The notes: a model not told the origin generated them from the sequence alone. A stretch of 33,432 nt of DNA from Dehalococcoidia bacterium (GCA_030606765.1 JAUWFX010000006.1:1-33432); one strand, 5' to 3'. Counted from the stretch's first letter, positions 8,509-17,388 are shown. Numbers and translations are program-made.

Positions 8509-8537
8509 ATTATAACAACGGCACAGGAATTTTTCTA
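8509..8537 (-). promoter_or_regulatory. Probable promoter of the corrinoid operon
   Basis: On the minus strand TAGAAA (8537-8532) is followed after 17 bases by a perfect TATAAT (8514-8509), leaving a leader of about 60 nt before the corrinoid gene ATG. The leader contains a small inverted repeat, GGACT-CTAT-AGTCC, at 8468-8481. Confidence 0.5.
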
Positions 8538-8562
8538 CCTATTGGTCGCAAACTGACGCAGA

Positions 8563-8593
8563 TTGACAGGAAGCTGTTTGTTCATGATACAAT
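8563..8593 (+). promoter_or_regulatory. Probable promoter of the Cys-rich protein gene
   Basis: A perfect -35 TTGACA (8563-8568) precedes GATACAAT. The -10 is either GATACA after 17 bases or TACAAT (8588-8593) after 19. It fires away from the corrinoid operon promoter about 30 bases to the left, so the two transcripts diverge from one regulatory region. Confidence 0.45.
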
Positions 8594-8630
8594 GCGGGCA
8601 ACTTAAAGTGGAAAGGGAGGCAGGATAATT

Positions 8631-9200
8631 ATGGTCAAGCTCACAAAGACTAAGGGCGAGATTATCCAGAAATCCAACGAACTGGCTATAGAATATGAAG
8701 CAAAATACAAGGGTTGCGGCCAGTGTACATTTTTGGCAGTAATTGATGCCCTGAGATGGGGTGGCCTGGAGATTATTCCCACGGATATGGAAGACAGGCT
8801 TTTTTCTGGGGTATGTGTTCTCACTGGCGGTGTTGGCTTGAGTGGAGATGGTACCTGTGCCGCCGTAGCAAGCGGTGCTTTGGCGGTTGGCTTGGCTTTG
8901 GGAATTCAACGGGAGACCTTCGATGAGGCTGGTTTCCGTGAGAATTGCGCTACCGTTCGGAATGCTCTTCTGCCTAAGTATTACCAGAAATATAATTCCC
9001 TACTCTGTAAGGATGTCCAGAGGAAATTTTTTGGAAAAGCGTGGGATTTAACACGCGATGACATGGGTGCGGAATTCCTGGGAATCACAAAAGGCTGTGT
9101 TATTATGGAAACAGCTATGTTGGCCACTGAGATTATTCTGGGTGAATTTGAAAAAGGGAACGTCAAAGGTTATGTGGGTAGCTCGGCCTTTAAAGCTTGA
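8631..9200 (+). CDS. C_GCAxxG_C_C family (putative redox) protein
   Basis: 189 residues. It shows the Cys-rich plan of this family: GCGQCTFLAVIDALRWGG near residue 26, then SGVCVLTGGVGLSGDGTCAA and GALAVGLALG, with later Cys in FRENCATVRN, LLCKDVQRK and ITKGCVIMET. Members are thought to bind metal or act as small redox proteins and often sit beside corrinoid or molybdoenzyme genes, but no reaction is settled. It is divergently transcribed from the O-demethylase-type operon and stands 57 nt ahead of an SDR gene. GGGAGG about 11 bases upstream of the ATG is the likely ribosome binding site. No signal peptide is seen, so it is probably cytoplasmic. Confidence 0.75.
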   Translation: MVKLTKTKGEIIQKSNELAIEYEAKYKGCGQCTFLAVIDALRWGGLEIIPTDMEDRLFSGVCVLTGGVGLSGDGTCAAVASGALAVGLALGIQRETFDEAGFRENCATVRNALLPKYYQKYNSLLCKDVQRKFFGKAWDLTRDDMGAEFLGITKGCVIMETAMLATEIILGEFEKGNVKGYVGSSAFKA

Positions 9201-9257
9201 GTTTTCAGCATTATGCGTTTTACTATAAGCAGACTGAAAAATTAAAAGGAGGGAGAT

Positions 9258-10025
9258 ATGCCAGGAGTATTAAAGGACAAGGTAGCTATTATAACCGGTG
9301 CCAGTCGTGGTATGGGGAAAGCCTTCGCCTTGAGGTTTGCTGAGGAAGGAGCCAAATTGCTATTAACTACTACTAGTCTGGAAAGGGCTCAGGGCACGGT
9401 TAACGAGGTAAAGGCTAAAGGCGGGGAAGTAGCAATCATGGAGGCTGATATCTCGCGCGAAGACGCTGGTGAGAAGATGGCCGCAAAGGTTATGAAGCAG
9501 TATGGCAGAGTCGATATCCTCATCAATAATGCTGCTATATGGTATGGCGTCAATGCCCAACCCTGGGATGCCTGGACGGTGAAGGAGTGGGATCAGATGT
9601 TTGTGGTGAATGTAAGAGGAACATGGGTGGTCTGTAAAGCCATAGCTCCCCTGATGATAAAGCAGAAAAAGGGTAAGATTATCAATATCGCATCTAATGT
9701 TGCCAGAGTCCCCGCGGCTCAACTCTTTTTGCCATATTCCTGTACCAAAGGAGCGATTTACATACTAACTCACGCCCTGGCCAGAGCTCTGGGTCCCTCC
9801 GGTATTAATGTCAACGCTGTTGCCCCGGGATACGTGGCTACTGAAGCCAGTCTAGGCCAGACGAATAGCGACAAAATATTTGAGATTGCCACCGGGGAAC
9901 AGTCAATTCACCAACGTTTAGAGCGAACTGACCCGGCGGGGGCAGTCCTGTTTTTAGCCTCAGCTGCCTCGGATATGATCTCGGGACAGATCATCTATGT
10001 TGATGGCGGAACCGTGATGATATAG
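9258..10025 (+). CDS. Short-chain dehydrogenase/reductase (SDR)
   Basis: 255 residues, a classical SDR. The cofactor loop is TGASRGMGKAFA (TGxxxGxG) at about residues 13-24. NNAA follows near 90, catalytic Ser in INIASN, and the YxxxK pair in YSCTKGA. The C-terminal IYVDGG is typical of FabG-like enzymes. It should oxidise a secondary alcohol or reduce a ketone with NAD(P)H. Given the neighbours, a ring-reduced or acyl intermediate is plausible but not shown. AGGAGGGAG before the ATG is a strong ribosome binding site. It probably shares a transcript with the Cys-rich protein upstream. Confidence 0.93.
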   Translation: MPGVLKDKVAIITGASRGMGKAFALRFAEEGAKLLLTTTSLERAQGTVNEVKAKGGEVAIMEADISREDAGEKMAAKVMKQYGRVDILINNAAIWYGVNAQPWDAWTVKEWDQMFVVNVRGTWVVCKAIAPLMIKQKKGKIINIASNVARVPAAQLFLPYSCTKGAIYILTHALARALGPSGINVNAVAPGYVATEASLGQTNSDKIFEIATGEQSIHQRLERTDPAGAVLFLASAASDMISGQIIYVDGGTVMI

Positions 10026-10103
10026 GCAACGGAAGCCCTCCCATCTGCTCTAGTTTAAGTAGTCACTGTTGCCGCACAGGTCTGCCGCCGTGAATTGCCC
10101 CTG

Positions 10104-11960
10104 CTAAGGCCAGAGTTCTTGAGCCACGTCTGTCAGCCCCAGTTCCAGCAGTTTCTTCTTACTGGGCTTGGCTGTCTTGAGGTCCCAATCCATGGCTGTA
10201 AGGTACTCTTTGATCATGGTGTCCTCATCAACAGTTACTCCAGCCACGGGACCTTCCTTTAGCGGTGGTCTGCCCAGAACCCTGTCGGGGACCTTGAACT
10301 CCAGCGGGTTCAACCCCTCTCGAATATTGAAAGCCTGCCGGATGTTGGAAATTCTCTCCCCCGTCTTAAGCAATTCGTCATCGGTTATCTCCCAGCCGGT
10401 AACCGCCCTCATAAAATCAGCGATAGGGTCAACATTGGGAAAAGCCCAGAACACGAACAGGCACGTCCCGGTACAAACCACGGCCTGGTGGAAATTGCTG
10501 CCTCTCTTGCGCGCTTCTCCCCTGCCGGAAAAGGACTTTAAGTCGAATTTAGGCAGCAGTCCTGAAGGATATGCGGGTGCATCCGACAACTCTGAGCCCA
10601 CAAAATGACGACCGGGAGTCGGGTCCAGCCGGTAGCTGGTGGCAAAGTAAAACGCATGCTTCGGGTCATGTGCCGGAAGCTCCTGCCCCCCAACATGTAT
10701 GGCGTATTTGTCGGCGCCCCTGCCAATCTTCTCCGCTGCCACCTTTACTCCATCGGCTAACACGGCACCGAAACCTTCTCTTTTAGCCAATTCTTCGGTC
10801 ATGGCAACGATAGATTTATGGTTGCCCCAGGTCATTTCGATACCACCGGTGTCGGCCTTGGTAATAAGTCCCTTCTCGAAGCATTCAATAGCCAGGGCGA
10901 TAGCAGCCCCGGCCGAGATCGTGTCAATTCCGTAGCGATCGCAAATATCGCCTGCCTTGATTATCGATTCCAGGTTGTTATTGAGACAATTGGTGCCAAA
11001 CATGGCAGTCGTTTCATATTCTGGTCTACGGGCACCGGCGGCATATTTATACTCTCCGGTCCCTGCCTTCATGTATCCTCCGCATCCGATGGGGCACATG
11101 TAACAGGCGAACTTCTTATCCGTACGCTCAATCACAGCCTCTTTTGCTAAGGGTTGAAAATCTGGAAAGTCAATAGCCCCTACTCCTGTCCAGTTTTTAA
11201 CCGGCGAATCACCACTCTGAACGCCGATATCAACGAGGAAAGACGTGCCGAACGGCTTTAACCAGCCGATATGTCCTCCCAGTTCAGCCTGCCACTTTTT
11301 TCTTAATTCCTTGGTTTTTTCTTCATCGGCTAGAGGGACCTTCATTTTGCCCTTCACCGCCACCGCCTTAAGCTTCTTTGATCCCATCACGGCACCCAGA
11401 CCGGAACGGGCTGCGGTTCTGGCCCTGTTTATAACCGCCGAGATAAGAGAGAGTTTCTCACCTGATGGGCCAATGCAAGCTACCTCCACATCCTTGCCCA
11501 GTTCGGATTTGAGTATCTCTTCGGTCTGGTAAGTGTCCTTCCCCCATATATGGGCAGCATCCCTCAGCTCGGCTTTACCATTATTGATAAAGAGGTAAAC
11601 TGGCTTTGACGATATGCCGGTAAAGAAAACGGCATCGTAGCCGGCGAACTTCAGGAAAGCACTGAAGTAACCACCGGAATTGGCATCGCCCCAGCCCCCG
11701 GTCAACGGTGATTTCCCAACCACGGTGAACCTCGTGCCCGAAAGTGCCGAGGTCCCGGTAAATGGGCCGGTCAGGAAGCCCAGTGTATTATCCGGTCCCA
11801 GTGGGTCAACACCCGCCTTTTGTCGGCTGAAGATGATTCTGGCGCCGATGCCATAGCCTCCAATGAACTGGCGGCAAAGCTTTTCGTCGAGTGCCTCATC
11901 CTTTAGCTTATTCTTGGAAAGGTCCACAAACAGAACTTTCCCCATATAACCTCGTGCCAT
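10104..11960 (-). CDS. Aldehyde:ferredoxin oxidoreductase family tungsten/molybdenum enzyme
   Basis: 618 residues. The N-terminus MARGYMGKVLFVDLSKN and GFLTGPFTGTSALSGTRF are the pterin-binding beta domain of the AOR family. The Fe4S4 ligands are CYMCPIGC (C-x2-C-x3-C) and a later Cys, probably in VCTGTCLFVFW. The family oxidises aldehydes to acids with ferredoxin, or runs in reverse. Aromatic-aldehyde or carboxylate conversion would suit this region, but the substrate cannot be read from sequence. I chose the ATG at 11960 because GGAGG lies seven bases before it. A longer frame back to 12041 only adds unconserved residues. It is convergent with the SDR gene and stands alone on its strand. 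Confidence 0.93.
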   Translation of the reverse strand: MARGYMGKVLFVDLSKNKLKDEALDEKLCRQFIGGYGIGARIIFSRQKAGVDPLGPDNTLGFLTGPFTGTSALSGTRFTVVGKSPLTGGWGDANSGGYFSAFLKFAGYDAVFFTGISSKPVYLFINNGKAELRDAAHIWGKDTYQTEEILKSELGKDVEVACIGPSGEKLSLISAVINRARTAARSGLGAVMGSKKLKAVAVKGKMKVPLADEEKTKELRKKWQAELGGHIGWLKPFGTSFLVDIGVQSGDSPVKNWTGVGAIDFPDFQPLAKEAVIERTDKKFACYMCPIGCGGYMKAGTGEYKYAAGARRPEYETTAMFGTNCLNNNLESIIKAGDICDRYGIDTISAGAAIALAIECFEKGLITKADTGGIEMTWGNHKSIVAMTEELAKREGFGAVLADGVKVAAEKIGRGADKYAIHVGGQELPAHDPKHAFYFATSYRLDPTPGRHFVGSELSDAPAYPSGLLPKFDLKSFSGRGEARKRGSNFHQAVVCTGTCLFVFWAFPNVDPIADFMRAVTGWEITDDELLKTGERISNIRQAFNIREGLNPLEFKVPDRVLGRPPLKEGPVAGVTVDEDTMIKEYLTAMDWDLKTAKPSKKKLLELGLTDVAQELWP

Positions 11961-11998
11961 ATTTCGCCTCCTTGCTGTCTTATTTCTAATCCGTAGTT

Positions 11999-12015
11999 CC
12001 CCGATTTTATCGGGG
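11999..12015. other. Short perfect hairpin upstream of the AOR gene
   Basis: CCCCGAT-TTT-ATCGGGG forms a 7-bp stem with a 3-base loop between the broken four-helix-bundle gene and the AOR gene. No T-run follows on either strand, so I do not call it a terminator. Confidence 0.4.
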
Positions 12016-12065
12016 TTGCTCAATTCACCTCGAATAAACAAATCTAAATACCAAAATCCAAATAC

Positions 12066-12365
12066 TTAAACGCCAAAACTACTTCTTCCTGGGCAAAAGA
12101 ATTGAAGAGAATAGTAGATAGAAATTTTATGTTGGAAATCTTTCTTGGATTCTGCCCCGTCCGCTTCCATGTAGTTTGCCTCGATGCTGGTTGCTGCTCT
12201 TACTATTTGATTGATAAGGGGACTATTAATAGAATCGTGATGGAAAGTCTTTACAAGTTCAATAATTGCTTCACCGAATTGGGCAGTTCGTTCTTCAAGG
12301 TCATACTTCTTTTTGTCATTTGGGTTTTGAGCTTTATTTGACATTTGAGCTTTGTCATTTGTCAT
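12066..12365 (-). pseudogene. Four-helix-bundle (S23/IVP-type) protein, apparently truncated
   Basis: The first 80 residues match the small four-helix-bundle proteins related to 23S rRNA intervening-sequence proteins: YDLEERTAQFGEAIIELVKT, then INQIVRAATSIEANYMEADG and KKDFQHKISI. After KISI the expected Cys/Lys-rich third helix and the TKHWL stretch are missing. The frame instead ends in an unrelated tail (YYSLQFFCPGRSSFGV), giving 99 residues against about 120 usual. An internal deletion or frameshift is likely. The flanks carry the low-complexity CAAATGACAAAG/CAAATGTCAAAT-type repeats that commonly surround this gene family, suggesting a wandering cassette. No function in this locus is evident. 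Confidence 0.55.
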
Positions 12366-12396
12366 TATTTAGAGATGACGCCTCTCATCAGCTAAG

Positions 12397-13101
12397 CTAT
12401 ACCCCTAGATAGGCTGTCTTTACCTGTTCATTTTGTAGAAGGTCTTTGCCTTTTCCCTCTAAGACAATCCGCCCGTTCTCCAGCACGTAGGCCCGGTCGG
12501 CTACTTCAAGAGTGTTTCGGACATTTTGCTCAATCACCAAGATGGTGATTCCCTGCTCACGCAGGTGCTTTATGACCCCGAGGACTTCCGATAGTAATTT
12601 CGGTGCCAGACCGTACGACGGCTCATCAAACATGCACAGCCTGGGACTGGACATTAAGCCCCGACCGATGGCTACCATTTGCCCTTCACCACCGCTTAAT
12701 TTCTTAGCTGATTGCCTTCGCCTTTCTTTTAGTACCGGGAAAACTTGATAGACCTGCTCGAGCGTCTCTTTCCTCTTCCCCCAGGCTTTAGAGGAATACG
12801 CCCCCATCTCCAGGTTGTCCCCCACTGTCATGTCACTAAAAAGCTTTCTGCCCTCGGGTATCTGGCAAATACCCAGGTTCATAATTTTATAAGGTGCTAA
12901 CCCATCTATTCTCTGACCAAGAAACTCCACACTACCTGAAGCTGGACGCAGCAGACCGGATATAGTATTAAGCAGTGTCGTTTTACCGGCGCCATTAGCG
13001 CCAACCAGAGCCACTATTTCTCCCTCACTGACTTTCAAGGAAACATCCCGTAAGGCTTGAGACTTGCCATAAAAAACATTCAGATTGCTAACTTCCAGCA
13101 T
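12397..13101 (-). CDS. livF: Liv-type ABC transporter ATPase LivF (transporter A)
   Basis: 234 residues. Walker A is GANGAGKTT, the signature is LSGGEGQMVAIGRGL, Walker B is RLCMFDEPSYGL, and the closing AYVLENGRIVLEGKG is typical of LivF. The ATG at 13101 overlaps the end of livG by 14 bases. A longer frame to 13182 would run deeper into livG and adds no conserved residues. It is the last gene of transporter A (order SBP-H-M-G-F). It energises uptake on the cytoplasmic face together with LivG. Liv-family systems move amino acids but also aromatic acids and other small carboxylates, which fits this region better. Confidence 0.93.
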   Translation of the reverse strand: MLEVSNLNVFYGKSQALRDVSLKVSEGEIVALVGANGAGKTTLLNTISGLLRPASGSVEFLGQRIDGLAPYKIMNLGICQIPEGRKLFSDMTVGDNLEMGAYSSKAWGKRKETLEQVYQVFPVLKERRRQSAKKLSGGEGQMVAIGRGLMSSPRLCMFDEPSYGLAPKLLSEVLGVIKHLREQGITILVIEQNVRNTLEVADRAYVLENGRIVLEGKGKDLLQNEQVKTAYLGV

Positions 13102-13825
13102 GAGCCGACTCCCCCAGGTATATCTCGATAACTTTCTTGTTGGCTGTAATCTCCCGTGGTGTTCCCTCAGCAATCTTCTCACCGTGATGGAGCACTATAA
13201 TCCGCTCACATATGCCCATGATTGCCTTCATGACATGCTCAACCATGATAATGGTAATCCCTGTATCCCGAATCTTTGTCACCAGCTCCATAGCCTCGCT
13301 TACCTCTGCGGGATTTAGACCGGCCATTAACTCATCAAGTAACAACAATTCTGGCTTGGTAGCTAGTGCTCTGGCTACTTCGACACGCTTCTGGCTGACC
13401 AGGGTTAAGTCTTGGATTGGAGTCGTACTCATTGCCGACAATCCAACAAAATCTAATGCCTGGCTAGCTTCTCTGGCGGCATCTGCTCCTGATACACGGG
13501 TCGGCGTCCCGAAGAATGCCCCTATCAATACATTTTGAAGGACCAGCATATTGCTGAAAACTTTCGTTTCTTGGAAGGTTCTACTCACTCCCATCCGGCA
13601 GATTTGATGGGGCTTTAAGCCGTTGAGCTTGTTTCCCTTAAATCTTATTTCCCCTGAGCTAATAGGCAAAGCCGCCGATATTAAGTTAAACAGCGTTGTC
13701 TTACCAGCTCCATTGGGACCGATCAGCCCCAGGATTTCGCCCCGGTCAACATAGAAGTCAACATTGGATACCGCCGCTAACCCCCCGAAATACTTGCTTA
13801 CTCCTTGCCCTTCAAGTATTCGCAT
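13088..13825 (-). CDS. livG: Liv-type ABC transporter ATPase LivG (transporter A)
   Basis: 245 residues. Walker A is GPNGAGKTT, Walker B is LLLLDELMAGLNP, and the switch His is in MVEHVMKAIMGICERIIVLH. The ABC signature is not LSGGQ-like but reads LTLVSQKRVEVARAL, a variant seen in part of the LivG family and shared with the LivG of transporter B here. The start overlaps the end of livM by 14 bases and the stop lies inside livF, so the three genes are translationally linked. It is a cytoplasmic ATPase partner of LivF. Confidence 0.93.
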   Translation of the reverse strand: MRILEGQGVSKYFGGLAAVSNVDFYVDRGEILGLIGPNGAGKTTLFNLISAALPISSGEIRFKGNKLNGLKPHQICRMGVSRTFQETKVFSNMLVLQNVLIGAFFGTPTRVSGADAAREASQALDFVGLSAMSTTPIQDLTLVSQKRVEVARALATKPELLLLDELMAGLNPAEVSEAMELVTKIRDTGITIIMVEHVMKAIMGICERIIVLHHGEKIAEGTPREITANKKVIEIYLGESAHAGS

Positions 13826-14801
13826 GTTGCCCCGTTTCGCTTCTTTTCCGTAACTTCGAAATCAACGGTCCCAGTTTCTCCCGCAACATTGGCACCAGCC
13901 CTATTAATCCATTGGGCAGGAATAGGACAACCGCCACCATTATAATGCCAAAACCGAGCGTAAAATACGTGGCCCATTCGACTCTTAGCGTTTTTTCTAA
14001 GTAGCCAAAAACAAGGGCACCCACTACCGGACCATAAAGCTGTCCCATGCCACCAAACACCGCCGCCACTATCGGTATGAAAGAGTAGATCACGTTGAAG
14101 GCAATATCAGGGTTAGAATAAGGAATAGAATGCCCATGGACTACCCCGGCTGCCCCCATGAAAATGGCGCTGATGGCAAAGGTCAGGACTTTTGTCCTGG
14201 TAGTATTGATACCCATGTGTTCCGCCGCTTCCTCGTTCCCACCGATGCTCTGCATAGCCAATCCCAATCTGGAGCGCCTGATAAAATAAATGGCGAGCAC
14301 CGTCACCACGGCCAGGCCGAGCATTGTATAAAGAACCGTTGTGCGATCTATCTGGATGAAATGCCAACCATGCCTGCCTAGTACCGCGGCCTCCACGTAG
14401 TTGATAACATTGGCAATGAACACAACGAGCCCGAAGCTGAAGATGGTAAAATAAATGCCCTTCAGCCTCAGTGTTACCAGTCCAAGTAAAAGAGCAAGTG
14501 CAAAGCTGATGAGACCTCCGACGACTATAATAATAGGGAAGGGCAGATAGTCCTGCAGCAGGGCCGTAACATAAATCCCTGTTCCGAAAAATGCCGCCGG
14601 CGCTAATGACATGTAACCGGTCGTGCCGGAAAACATGGCCCAGCTCACCGCCAGGATGGCATACATAAGCATGGTAGTCAGTATGCGGGTAGGATATGCC
14701 CCACTGTACAGGGGAAAGGTGAGCACAAAGGCTATGAGCAGAATGAGAAATCCCACCAACAGTGACTTTCTATGTGTGGTAAATAACCGGGTTACATTCA
14801 T
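13812..14801 (-). CDS. livM: Liv-type ABC permease LivM (transporter A)
   Basis: 329 residues with about nine hydrophobic segments. Family landmarks are GYMSLAPAAFFGTGIYVTALL, LRLKGIYFTIFSFGLVVFIA and RSRLGLAMQSIGGNEEAAEHMGINTTRTK, the coupling-helix region that contacts the ATPases. I took the ATG at 14801 (MNVTRLFTTHRK), preceded by AAGGAA, because the longer frame adds 32 non-hydrophobic residues overlapping livH. It begins five bases after the livH stop. It forms the membrane channel with LivH. Confidence 0.92.
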   Translation of the reverse strand: MNVTRLFTTHRKSLLVGFLILLIAFVLTFPLYSGAYPTRILTTMLMYAILAVSWAMFSGTTGYMSLAPAAFFGTGIYVTALLQDYLPFPIIIVVGGLISFALALLLGLVTLRLKGIYFTIFSFGLVVFIANVINYVEAAVLGRHGWHFIQIDRTTVLYTMLGLAVVTVLAIYFIRRSRLGLAMQSIGGNEEAAEHMGINTTRTKVLTFAISAIFMGAAGVVHGHSIPYSNPDIAFNVIYSFIPIVAAVFGGMGQLYGPVVGALVFGYLEKTLRVEWATYFTLGFGIIMVAVVLFLPNGLIGLVPMLREKLGPLISKLRKRSETGQHANT

Positions 14802-14806
14802 TTCCT

Positions 14807-15685
14807 TTACTTCTTCCCGAAAATGCCTGTTGGTCTCACCAGCAACAAGACCATGAGCATTGCGTAATAAACAGGCACAATAAGAATCGACTCCCAAAGG
14901 CCAGCCACCAGCATGGAAACGATACCAATTATGATTCCGGCAATAAAACTACCCGGGATACTACCCAATCCACCCAGGGTGACGACAATGAGGGCGATTA
15001 TGGTATTATTAAAGCCGATACCTGTGTTAACTTGAGTTCTCAGGCTGATCAGTGTGCCAGCAATGCCCGCCAGCAACGCTCCCAGCCCGAAACAAAGAGC
15101 CAGAATCGTGTTGGTATTTACCCCCATCAGTTCCGCCGTCGGCTCGTCTTCAGCCGTGGCCCTGATTGCTCTTCCCATCCGAGAGCGGCTCAAAAAGAGA
15201 TAAACAGCTATGCCTAAGGCCGCAGCAATGGCAAAGCCTACGATCAGGTTAAGTTGAATGTTAACCCCTAAAAACGACACACTATCGGTTAAATAGTGAG
15301 TTGACAGCGACCGGGTACCATATCTCATCCGGGCTATGGACGAGATGATGTACATGACACCGAAGGCGGCCAGCAAAGCGTTGCCCTCGAAGGCAGCTGG
15401 TGACGGCGCCCGGACTTTAACACCTCTGAACAGAGTTGCTTGAAGCAAAAAACCGATGCCAAACAAAATAGGACCGATGATAGCCGGTGCCACCAGCGGA
15501 TTAATCCCTAGCTCAATGAGGGTAAAGGTGAGCACACCTCCCAGCATAACAAATTCGCCATGGGTGATGTTTAGCACCCGGCAAACACCAATCTGCAAAC
15601 TCAAGCCCACAGCCATCAAGCCGTACACTCCGCCCGCCAATACACCGATTACGGTTAAGCCTAAAAGTCTCTCTGCCTCTGCCAT
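14807..15685 (-). CDS. livH: Liv-type ABC permease LivH (transporter A)
   Basis: 292 residues, about eight hydrophobic segments. LTVIGVLAGGVYGLMAVGLS at the N-terminus, RVLNITHGEFVMLGG, and SRMGRAIRATAEDEPTAELM with GVNTN are standard LivH features; the TVTLGGLGSIPGS-type segment (here IALIVVTLGGLGSIPGSFIA) is also present. It is the first permease gene after the binding protein, with a gap of about 150 bases containing a weak hairpin. No strong ribosome binding site is seen before the ATG. Confidence 0.93.
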   Translation of the reverse strand: MAEAERLLGLTVIGVLAGGVYGLMAVGLSLQIGVCRVLNITHGEFVMLGGVLTFTLIELGINPLVAPAIIGPILFGIGFLLQATLFRGVKVRAPSPAAFEGNALLAAFGVMYIISSIARMRYGTRSLSTHYLTDSVSFLGVNIQLNLIVGFAIAAALGIAVYLFLSRSRMGRAIRATAEDEPTAELMGVNTNTILALCFGLGALLAGIAGTLISLRTQVNTGIGFNNTIIALIVVTLGGLGSIPGSFIAGIIIGIVSMLVAGLWESILIVPVYYAMLMVLLLVRPTGIFGKK

Positions 15686-15733
15686 GACGCTGACTCGTTA
15701 TCTCTTCTTGTTTGTTCTTGACACACGCAAAAG

Positions 15734-15791
15734 CAGGCTGCCTACAAAGACACCCCGGGAATCTAACCCGATATCTCTTCTAGACAGCCTG
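15734..15791 (-). other. Inverted repeat between binding-protein gene A and livH
   Basis: CAGGCTG (15734-15740) and CAGCCTG (15785-15791) can pair across a 44-base loop, and a smaller CGGG/CCCG pair sits inside. The position matches the strong hairpin between the binding protein and livG of transporter B, so it may trim expression of the membrane genes relative to the binding protein. Weak on its own. Confidence 0.3.
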
Positions 15792-15832
15792 CCTTCTATT
15801 CTAGACTCCTTGCCTTAAGTAGTCTTGTCCTC

Positions 15833-17188
15833 CTAGTCCAGCAGCCAGAACCAGCTGCCCGTCATGGGGTAGTTGAACGCGGTAGTAGGGTCGTTACCTC
15901 CTACGGTTCTATACTCCCCACTTTGCCACTGGCCAATCTCTCCGGGGTGGCATTCGTAAGCTAGGATTCCACCACCATAGCCACCTCCGAATACTGTGAA
16001 CCAGGCGTTACCAAGGACCGTGGTGGCCGGGCTCCCAGAGCTAAACGCAGCAAGGGCATCCCTTACATCGGCTGAGTCAAGATTCCCGGCATCCTCTACA
16101 GCCGCCGCCCATATCTCCAGCGCCGCAACGTAGCAAGGCTGGCCCCAGTAGTCGAGAGCGTCCCAGCCAGTGACCAAGTCTCCTTGGGCACATGACAGGC
16201 CGGAGTCATCCCAGTCCGCCTCTGCTTGCGCCGCAAGTTCAGTATACACGTCAGAGATCGCAGTTGACGTGTAATTGTCGGCTACGATGAAGCTCATTGT
16301 TCCTTCCACATATGGCCCGAAGCTAACAGGGCGGTCATTGGAATTGCCGCCCGGTCCGAATAGGATAGCCGGCGGGTTGAAGTTGCTGCCCATCAATGCG
16401 ATAGTAAGCGCAGCGACATTCCAGGGATAGGTATATGCGCAGAAGATATCATAAGGTGTCGCATTGTAAGCGGCTTCAGCGGCCAAGATTATCGCATCTG
16501 CTTCACCCGGATTGGCGAACAGGTCATAGCTGTGGAAACCTGCGTCAGTGACGTTCCCGGCACCGAATACAGCTATGGTTTCATCTCTATATTCTATGCC
16601 GTGCGTAGCTCCCATCCCTCCAATTTCGGTTATGTATGCTGTCGGGGTACCTACTTCAGCCACCAACATATCATGTAGAACAGGGATCTGGTACCAATCG
16701 GAGAAGCTCAAGCTCACCCACACGTAGGGCCAGCTATCTATGTCCCCGTCCGAGATCATGCTGCTAGCACCGCCCTCGAGGGTGATGAGCACCTTCGCCG
16801 CGGCGTTGCAGATAGGGGCCTGAGTGAAAATACAGTCAGTGCCCGGGCCGCCCCATACAAAGTCAACATCGTCTGTGTCTATTAAGGCTTCCGTGACGTC
16901 CGCGAGGTCCCATGTCATAACGTCAAAATCGCGTATCACCAGTTCTATGTCCACGCTTGTGTCATAATCGCTCAAATAGATCCCGCCATCATCGTTGACC
17001 TTATCAGCGAACCACCGATAAACTATTCCACCGTAACCACACTCGAAAACGGCCAGCGGTCCATCCAAGTCTCTAGCCAGACCAACTTTGATGCTTGCTG
17101 GCACCTCCGGCACGGGCTCGCCACAGCCGATAAGGCCCACACTCAGGGCCAGGATCATTGCTAACGAGATAAAAAGTATTTTCTTCAC
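15833..17188 (-). CDS. Liv-type substrate-binding lipoprotein (transporter A)
   Basis: 451 residues. The N-terminus MKKILFISLAMILALSVGLI leads to Gly-Cys with Cys22 as the lipobox Cys, so it should be a lipid-anchored extracytoplasmic protein. The rest has the type I periplasmic-binding fold of the LivJ/amide-receptor group (IKVGLARDLDGPLAVFECGY, DFVWGGPGTDCIF, then GWDALDYWGQPCYVAALEIW). It is much diverged from the binding protein of transporter B apart from an almost identical signal peptide. The start is GTG, with AGGAGGAG about nine bases upstream. A leader of about 290 nt precedes it. The ligand is unknown. Confidence 0.92.
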   Translation of the reverse strand: MKKILFISLAMILALSVGLIGCGEPVPEVPASIKVGLARDLDGPLAVFECGYGGIVYRWFADKVNDDGGIYLSDYDTSVDIELVIRDFDVMTWDLADVTEALIDTDDVDFVWGGPGTDCIFTQAPICNAAAKVLITLEGGASSMISDGDIDSWPYVWVSLSFSDWYQIPVLHDMLVAEVGTPTAYITEIGGMGATHGIEYRDETIAVFGAGNVTDAGFHSYDLFANPGEADAIILAAEAAYNATPYDIFCAYTYPWNVAALTIALMGSNFNPPAILFGPGGNSNDRPVSFGPYVEGTMSFIVADNYTSTAISDVYTELAAQAEADWDDSGLSCAQGDLVTGWDALDYWGQPCYVAALEIWAAAVEDAGNLDSADVRDALAAFSSGSPATTVLGNAWFTVFGGGYGGGILAYECHPGEIGQWQSGEYRTVGGNDPTTAFNYPMTGSWFWLLD

Positions 17189-17369
17189 TATTTCTCCTCC
17201 TTTCTAAAATTTTTTAAAACTGTATCGAATCTTTCTGTCATCAAACCATACACATCCCTCCTTTCATTCATGATTTGGTTCTGCCATCTTAGACAAGCTA
17301 CATCTCGTCGAATTGCGCTTCATCACCCCCTTTCATTACACTCTCATGTGCTCATAATTATATGCTATT

Positions 17370-17388
17370 AATGTTAAAATCCTGTTAA
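17370..17388 (-). promoter_or_regulatory. 19-nt element shared by both binding-protein leaders (copy A)
   Basis: Minus-strand TTAACAGGATTTTAACATT. Copy B at 23596-23614 matches 17 of 19 bases. It contains TAACA twice, 11 bases apart, roughly one helical turn. It lies inside the predicted leader, about 90 bases after the predicted start of transcription and 182 bases before the GTG. It could be an operator or an RNA element. Confidence 0.45.

Noticed and set aside
12001..12065. Possible CRISPR or phage attachment repeats near the four-helix-bundle gene
   Set aside because: The repeats are short, irregular CAAAT-type runs without spacers or direct flanking duplication.
17270..17335. Possible leader peptide of 19 codons before binding-protein gene A
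   Set aside because: It has a GGGGGTG in front, but no counterpart in the leader of transporter B and no attenuator pairing that I can see.
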